NCBI RefSeq assembly: GCF_004193775.1
Contig: NC_041004.1
Span: 38,154,411-38,218,410 of the forward strand
Origin: Glycine soja
Lineage: Eukaryota; Streptophyta; Magnoliopsida; Fabales; Fabaceae
Length of the DNA stretch: 64,000 bases
Reading direction: 5' to 3'
The notes under the pieces were generated by a model. That model did no database searches. It was given only the letters and a program-made list of their open reading frames with translations, and was not told the origin of the DNA. Of this stretch, positions 56,638-64,000 are shown piece after piece (within the stretch, counting starts at the first letter, position 1; each line of letters opens with the position of its first letter). The position numbers and the translations under genes are program-made.

Positions 56638-59600
56638 CAAAATGGAGCTACCAAAGTCTGGGAATTTTGGACTGACCTCACATCCGCTAAAGAAACAACT
56701 CGATCCTAGTGGTTTGTGATTGTTGGAACTTGGAAATGGTAGATGTGGTCCAAGGATAAAAATATTGAATTCAAAATTAAATTGATGAAGGAATTGAGCC
56801 AAGGGCACTTAATCTAATTGTTATATGCTTAAAAAATTATTATAGGTGGGAAACAAAAAAACGCACATATATATACTACTAGTAAATAAATAAAATAATA
56901 TTGTAAAACCAAAATAACAACATATACTTTTTATTTAATGCTACATATCTTAATTATAACTTAATCTACCATAAAAAAATATAAATTAATCTTGTATTAA
57001 ATATTTTAATATATTATTGTGTTGTTTTTTATTTTAATACTTTAATTGTTAAAATAAGATATTCTTATTGATGTAACAGTTTTTATTTCAATAAAAAAAA
57101 TTAAAATTAAAATACCTTTTTTAATAATAAGTTGAGAAATTATTTTGTATTTCAATATTGTAATTAAAATAACCTTTTAAGTTTTTAATTTATTACATGA
57201 ATATTGTAATATCTTATAAAATAAACCTTTTTTAACAAAAATGTAAAAAATTACTACATCAATAATATCTTATTTCAGTTACTAATATAACCTTCTGATT
57301 TTAGCATTATATAAATTTTTAGTGTTAAACTAAATATTATTGAAAGAAATTGATTGTAGAAGTGTACTTATGTTTAACGAATTTTTTAGTTAAATATGAA
57401 AATGATTTATTACGTTAGTAAAATTACCTTATTTAACTTATTAGAGATTTAAAATATCCAAAGAACAAAATACAATACAGTTTTATAATTACATCTATCT
57501 CTGTCCCTAATTACATTTATCACCATTAAAATATACAGATAATTCCTCATATCGGTACATATATTTTTATGAGTTTAATCGAATGATTGTGAAAAAAATT
57601 TACATTATTAATATATAATTTTTTTCTATTTATATTTAGAGAAAAGAGTTATATACTAAAAGTGTAATATGATAAATTATTAAATTTTAAAATAGTTATT
57701 TTTAAATAATTTAAATAATTATTTATATTTAAATAATATTATAAAATATAATGCACGGTGAGTGCAGGTATTAAACTCTTATTATTTTGCTTGTTAGTTC
57801 CCGGATGATACTTCTATTGACATTTGGACCGCGATGATGTTATCAAAGATTACAAGGGACTGCTGGTGCTTTTTAATTTAATTGGCTATTCCACGTTTTG
57901 GATTTTTCTTGGGGACAAAAAGGACATTTTGAGGTCAAGCACGTGTCTTGAAGAATTGGAGTCAGCCAACAAGTAATTCGGTCTCACACTTCATTTGATT
58001 AGTCCAATGTTTACTAGCTTTTCTCAGTCAAAGAAAAAGACAAGATGCTTTAGTCAAAGAAAAAAGATAGAAAGTAACCTACATAAGATAAATAACAGTA
58101 AATATGAATTTACATGAGTTTAGAATATAAATTATAATTAAGTACCAAAATATTAACAATTAATTTATAACTAATTTATTATAAAATAATAATTTATAAT
58201 TTATAATTAATTATTTTTGTATATTTGTTATAATAAAAATTAAAAAATAATTAAAATATAAATTATAGAAACTAAAAAAATCATTTCAAACTATAGGAAC
58301 TAAGAATTAAAATATAAATTATAAGAATTAAAAAATTATTTTCAAACTATAAAGATTAAAAAAAATCATTTTCAAATTATAAGGACTAGATGAATAATTT
58401 AACCTTAAAAAATAATTATTTTATTAAATTTATTAATTATTTATATTAATTTTAAAATTATTCATTTTTTTATTTTTATCTACTTATTTATTTATTGTTA
58501 ATGTTTGATGAAAAAATAATTAAATAAAAATATATAAAGAAAAAAATAATTAATACATTTAAAAATTATAAAATAATCTTATTAAAAACAAGTAAATTTT
58601 AAATAAAAAAAATCTTATAATTAAAGAAAAAAAATCAAAAAGATAGAGCTGCCACACATTAAGCCAAATAAGCCACACATCAGCATCCCAAAACACACCT
58701 GCATAAACTATTCTTACCACCCAATAAAAAGTCCAAGTAAATGGCGAACAAAAAAACCATAGTTCTAAGAAGATCCTCTCAACGTGCATCCCAATAAAAA
58801 CCCAGATATGATTAACATAAAAAAGTAATAAATAAATTGTAATAATAAACAGAAAAAGTCGAAAAAAGAAACAGTTGATAAAAAAATGGATGATGAAGAA
58901 GGTAAGGGTTTTGATAGTGTCGGAGTGGATTGTTCTTCCGTGTTTGTGCTTTTATTCACCAAATCAATCTCTCATCTGAAATCGAATGGAGATATTTATA
59001 CGGTATGGTGGTTCGGTGATAAGGTCTTTTACGGCCTCTAACTCAAGGGTTAAAATAGTCTCTTTAGTTATTAATATTAATTCTAATATGATAATATTAT
59101 TTAAAATTTTATATAATATTTTAACTAAACTTACATTGACTTAAATACCCTTTTTCTATACCGTTAATATGGTTCATTTTTTCACGATTATAATCAACGG
59201 TTCTAACTCACCGCTTCAACAGTGGACTACATTAAACAATGGATGGTACACATGAACCATATATGTGCTAGTTTAATTCGTATGCATGATAGTACATCAA
59301 TTACCTCACAATCATGTAGATGTGCTTGTATGGGTTTGGAGCTTCCTGGATGGATCGAATATAATTATTTTATTTGACCAAGATGTTTGGATCAATGTTG
59401 AAAACATGATTTTGAATTTTGGACTTCATTGGAGCAATTTTTTTAAAGTAGCTTCATGCTACATCAACTTGAACTTGAATCACAAAATATATTTAAAGTA
59501 TACCCTTGATATTGAGATGCTAACATAAGTGATATGCAACAGGGTTATGGATAGTCAAGCCCATTTTGGTAAATATACTCTCAATCAATTTTGAATGCAA

Positions 59601-60649
59601 GTTTTTTTTATAAAAATAAAAAACCTGACGTGACAAAAACAATTTTTTAATATTTATTATTCAAACAAAAATCACATTACAACATACTTACCTTTATTTA
59701 AAATTAATTTTGTAAATCACCTAGACATTGCACACAAATGAATTTAAAAAACAAGATTCAAGAGAAATTATTTTTTTTAGTACCAAAGAAAGGTTGTATG
59801 TGGGTTAAATATATTTTTTTCCTCTAATAAATTGCTTTACTGGTTTTAGTCTTTTATACAAAAAATTAAGAGTCAATTTAAAATTTATTTTTTTAATCCT
59901 TGTTATTTTGTTTTAATAGTCATAATATACGTTTTTGTTTTGTCCTTGTAATATGTGAATATTTTACTTTTAGTACCTATCAATTTTATCATAGGAATTA
60001 GCTCAAAATAAACAAAATATTATAAGGATTTACACACAGACCCCAAATTTCTTCAAGGAAGGAAAATATCCTTTTCTTTTTCTTTTTCTTTTTCTTTTTT
60101 GAAGAAAATATTCTTTCTTTTTTATTTTTTTATTTTTTTAAGAAAAACGTTCTTTCAATAAATTTTCTGGAATATTTCAAGATAAAAAGGTGAGCCACTT
60201 TTTATATACATTAATTATATCTTTCAACTAACTCTCTAAAATTAATTTCTTTTAAAACATAAATGTTACTAAAGTGAAAATGACTTCTTGCAAGGCATCA
60301 TTGTCATGCATAGCAACTAGCTACAACCAGACACAATATGCTGGGCCGACCTAACTATATTGCATCAATTCAATATGCGTTCCTTCTCTAGACAAGACTT
60401 AAAGACGAAGCATATGGTTTTTTGTTATTCCCACACTCTCTTTTTGCTGTTAGCACCCACTATGTTTTATTTATAAAAAAAAAATAGTATTTTATGTACA
60501 ACCCTACCCCTCCCCCGCTCTTACTCTTTCTCTTCCTCTCTTCAGAATGTCGCACCCCATTGACCATCGATCGTCACACCAGTGCCCTGAATGTGATGCC
60601 CAAAAATTGTTAAGGATAAATCAAGGCATAACATTTGGTGCCTTGAAGG
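56638..60649. other. Gene-free AT-rich region
   Basis: No supported gene. The stretch contains long A/T-rich segments (56880-57760 and 58100-58620), a repeat of the 'aaactataaggactaa' type at 58260-58390, and a TTTTTC short tandem repeat at about 60068-60100. Open frames at 58559-58962 (minus) and 59286-59528 (plus) have biased hydrophobic composition and no motif I recognise. Confidence 0.5.
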
Positions 60650-61147
60650 CAGGGTCGTGTAACTGAGTCAACGACTTTAGGCCTCCAATTTTTTAGGACC
60701 TCAATATTTTTATGCATTTTTCAAAGAAATATTTGTTATTAATTTTAATTATTAAATGATAAATTAAGTTATAGTATGATATATTATTTGGTATTATTTT
60801 TATTAATAAGACCACAAATATTAAATATAGATGTAAGTACTATTATAAATAATTTAAGTATATTTTTCTTATTTATTTAAAAAAATTAAGCAAATTATTT
60901 TATATCTATTTTGCATTCTACCTCCTTCCTCTCTATAAATATATCTATTTTGCATCCTATCTTTTTCCTCCTCGATTTTTGGATCTTACAAATGATCCTT
61001 GTAAATGATTTTGCAGTTAAAAAAGTTAAAAAATTAATATAAAAATTGATATTTTATATAATATAGTAAGTCTCTTTAAAATTCATGTAAAAAAAAAACT
61101 CTTTAATATTCTCGCTTTAGGCTCCAAAATATCTGTACACGGTCCTG
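60650..61147. mobile_element. hAT-like MITE (about 498 bp)
   Basis: The left end reads CAGGGTCGTGTAACTGAG and the inverted right end reads CAGGACCGTGTACAGAT. Both are followed by matching words (CTTTAGGCCTCCAA and TTTTGGAGCCTAAAG). This is the terminus style of common plant hAT MITEs. The 8-bp target duplication is not clean. The interior is AT-rich and non-coding. Confidence 0.55.
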
Positions 61148-64000
61148 AAGGAAAAAAAATCATTAAAAGGTTAGAGTTGGAGGGAGCAAATGAGTGCCTA
61201 GTATTATTTATTGACATCTCGTATACACAAGGGGATGATAGTGTTGAATATGAATCCCTAGAATTTCAAGGCATAAGATGTAACATATATGTTATTTGTT
61301 TCGCTCAATGTGCCACCCTTGGGCCTATTTAGTTATATGCTACACTGGTGAGATCCAATGACAAGATCTTAGCCCGCTTGCATCAGCTGGAGTCATCAAG
61401 CAATTCCAAAGGTTGATTTATGGCTTCTTTGCATCAACCAAGATCCATCAATAAGTGTGCGTCAACCAGAGTCATCAGTCAGCTCCTCCAGTGAGGAGAC
61501 TGTTGGATTTTGACTAAATCATGACAAAAATTAAGCACACCTTTTTGTGTTTGTTACTAGTTTGTTTCACTGTATGCATGTGTTTTATATTGTCTTATTT
61601 TATGCAAGTTAGGTTTAACGACTGTATTAGATTAAAGTTTTAAAAAATTATTTTAACATAAAAAAAAAGTGTTGTGAATTTTTAAGAATGTGTGAAAATA
61701 TTATGACTTATTATATTTTTTTATAAGACTTTTATGATAATTTAGATTTTAATGAATTTATATTATAAGAATTTAAAAGGATTTTGTGAACTTTTAAAAA
61801 CACATTTAACATTACAAGAGTGAGTGGAAAAAAATAATAAGAAATTATGAGTTTGGATTAAAAAAAAAAGTAAAATCAATATAGTTTTTTTAATCTTTTA
61901 ATAACTAAATTGATTTTAGCTTTATATCCCCCTATACTAACCATTCTTACAATAACATTTTCTCATTTCCACTTTTGGATTTGAACAATAAATTTAAAAT
62001 TATACGTTGATTTTCTGATTTTTTTTTAATTATTACAATTATTTCATAATAAATACAATGATATGTTTTAATGGGGTAAAAGGGAGTGGTGAGGGTGAAA
62101 AATTTGTAGAAGGATTAATAAGTTATGTGAATTATGAAATTAAAGGTGATATTTACAAAAAGATTGTGTCAAGCAAGTGATGAGCATAATTAATATAAGG
62201 AAATCATGATTAGTCTAACACATAAGACAAACATTAATTTAGAAAACAAATAGAAAAGTGCAAAGGGAAGAAGCATATTTGATATTTTTATATTCCAAAA
62301 GAATAGAAGAAACTCATATGGCATACACATCTTGAAGAATATTAAAGAGATAAGAGTGCATGTGTGGCAAGAAAAAAGAAAGCCTCATAACCAATAGAAA
62401 AAAGAAAGAAAAGAATCTAGCAAAATCTCAAGGTTTTGGATGAGATTGTTTGATAAATGTTTTATACTAAAAAGTCCAATGAAATCCATCGAAATTCTTC
62501 TTGAAAAATAAACCATCAAAATTTATATATTTTTTAATACCAAAGGACTTTTTATAAGTTATAAAAAATCATAATTGAGTGTCACCGGATTTTGTTGCCC
62601 TCATTTAAAAATCTTAAAAAGTCTTAATTGATTATCACAAAACTGATTTATACCATTTAAAAATCTTGATTGAGTACTTTTTTTATATAAAAAAAAGTTT
62701 TTTAAAATCCTTTGAAATCTTAATCCAATACACTCCCCTTTATTTTTTTGTTGTATTTATAATTCCATTTAATTTTAAAAAAATATTATACAAAACGGAA
62801 GGTATAATCTCAATGAAAACATATTTTTGTGAAGAGTATTTTTGTCAAAAAAAAAACAGAAGTAAGGTGATTCCAATTACAAAAAACAGTGTGCGAATAA
62901 CAAAAACCAAAATGTATTGGTCTCCCCAAACAGCCGAACACAAGTACATGCCCAACAAAATTTTGTTTTGTATTTATTAAAAATAGGATTTTGCTATTTC
63001 CAGTCTCCTTTATTACTATTACGCTTTTTTTATATATATATTTCCAAAATTATCCTCCTTTGCATTCAACCTCCTCATTTGGGTATTGTTCCCTAATTAC
63101 AACAATTATCTCTTCTTGGCACAACCACCAGAATCTCTAAATTCAACAAGATCCCGATATATATGTTTTTTTTATGTATTCACGAGTTGCAATTTCAAAG
63201 TGTTCTAATTAATTTTGATGTGGGTTCAAATCAAGAAAACCATTGAACCCACAGATCAGGTGCCTTTGCTTCTAGAAATATATTCAAATATGGTTTTCTG
63301 ACTTAGCATCAACATCCGAAGCATCACTGTGATCAATTATGCTTTCTCCGAAGAACTTTCTGATTTACCAGAATCTCCTCCAACCTTCCCCTCATCTGAC
63401 AAGCTACCACTTACATAGCCTTTTATTTTATTGGGGGCTTATGTTTAAGGCTTGCACTAAAATTAGAAACTAAAACACTTTACCCATTTCCTTTTTTTTT
63501 GCACAAAATATATGACCCTTAAGAAGCAAATGAAAATCAATTAAATGTGCGAGATTTGTTTAGTAACAATGAAGTCAAAAATGGAAATGCAAATTTCGCC
63601 CATAATTCCACAATTTCAAAACATAGTCCAAATTTAAAGCACGATAAGGAAGGAGACATAACACAAATACCAATTGTCACTACATCAAGGACCACCACAT
63701 ACCAGGAAACCATTTTCAAGCAAGGAAAATTTCTTTTCACAATTGCAGATCAGAGTTAGAACTTCCTCTCCCACCTCTATTTTCTCAGAAATTCTAAGAC
63801 TTGTTGACAGCAAAGCAACAAAGGTAGAAAAGCGTCCTTTCACGGAGAGATATCATGGAGAAATGAAAGGGAATGTATTTTTGGGTATTTTAGGAAGAAA
63901 AAATAAAAAGAGCAGTGTGTTAGTAATAAGGACGAGTAGAAATAGCACAAGCCTTAAACATATGCCCCCAATAGAATAAAAGGCCTAGCCTTGTTTCTAA
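61148..64000. other. Gene-free region with possible Tourist-like repeat
   Basis: No supported gene. ACTGTATTAGATTAAAG near 61620 and the inverse CTTTGAAATCTTAATCCAAT near 62725 look like the termini of one or two overlapping Tourist-type MITEs, with internal AAATCTTAAAAAGTCTT words, but the pairing is loose. The sequence from about 63000 to the window end shows nothing recognisable. The short overlapping frames at 63537-63979 are unsupported. Confidence 0.4.

Noticed and set aside
58559..58962. Two overlapping hydrophobic minus-strand frames
   Set aside because: Phe/Leu-rich because of A/T-rich composition. No signal of a real membrane protein gene.
63537..63979. Overlapping short frames at the right edge
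   Set aside because: Three frames in conflict, no domain, and truncated context. They cannot be supported.
1..64000. tRNA, rRNA, CRISPR arrays or other structured RNA genes
   Set aside because: No cloverleaf-like box A/box B pair, rRNA segment or direct-repeat/spacer array was seen. The CRISPR class is not expected in plant nuclear DNA.

Overview
This 64 kb window is AT-rich nuclear DNA from a flowering plant. The repeat types (CACTA, Mutator-like, hAT-like and Ty3/gypsy elements) and the dirigent sequences suggest a legume, most likely soybean or a close relative. The species call is inference from familiarity; no search was run. Host genes are sparse, short and intronless, and most of the interest lies in transposons and what they did to a dirigent cluster.

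Layout. 1-5.6 kb is gene-free apart from a 1.1 kb non-autonomous Mutator-like element (3115-4210) with a 9-bp target duplication. 5813-6592 (+) encodes a single-finger C2H2 transcription factor with a C-terminal EAR-like motif. 11.8-12.4 kb is the 3' remnant of a LINE. 12439-16097 is a CACTA-type element that carries exon pieces of two unrelated genes in the same orientation: the proteasome ATPase RPT5 and the TFIIF beta subunit. 17258-17842 (-) is an intact dirigent gene (DIR-1). 20.9-22.1 kb holds the right end of another CACTA element with captured exon-like sequence, abutting a tandemly repeated, orphaned dirigent promoter (22.1-22.6 kb).

23673-32053 (-) is one dirigent pseudogene split by two independent insertions: a 586-bp MITE and a 7,247-bp Mutator-like element. 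The large element has long inverted repeats, a 9-bp target duplication, a decayed mudrA-type transposase (-) and a plant-mobile-domain (PMD) gene (+). 32-42.8 kb is gene-poor, with a degenerate repeat family, hairpins and a hAT-like element holding an LTR piece.

42.8-56.6 kb has three more dirigent genes on the minus strand. DIR-A and DIR-B are nearly identical tandem duplicates (3 residue differences in 186). DIR-C is more divergent. A 5.7 kb nested block (an outer inverted-end element, a gypsy element inside it, and a reversed second gypsy piece inside that) has split the upstream region of DIR-B. 56.6-64 kb has no gene I can support.

How the genes relate. The dirigent proteins are secreted and in this family steer phenoxy-radical coupling or related ring closures in lignan, lignin or phytoalexin metabolism. 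The locus appears to have grown by at least two tandem duplications, then been remodelled by transposons that silenced one copy, stranded one promoter and displaced another copy's upstream DNA.
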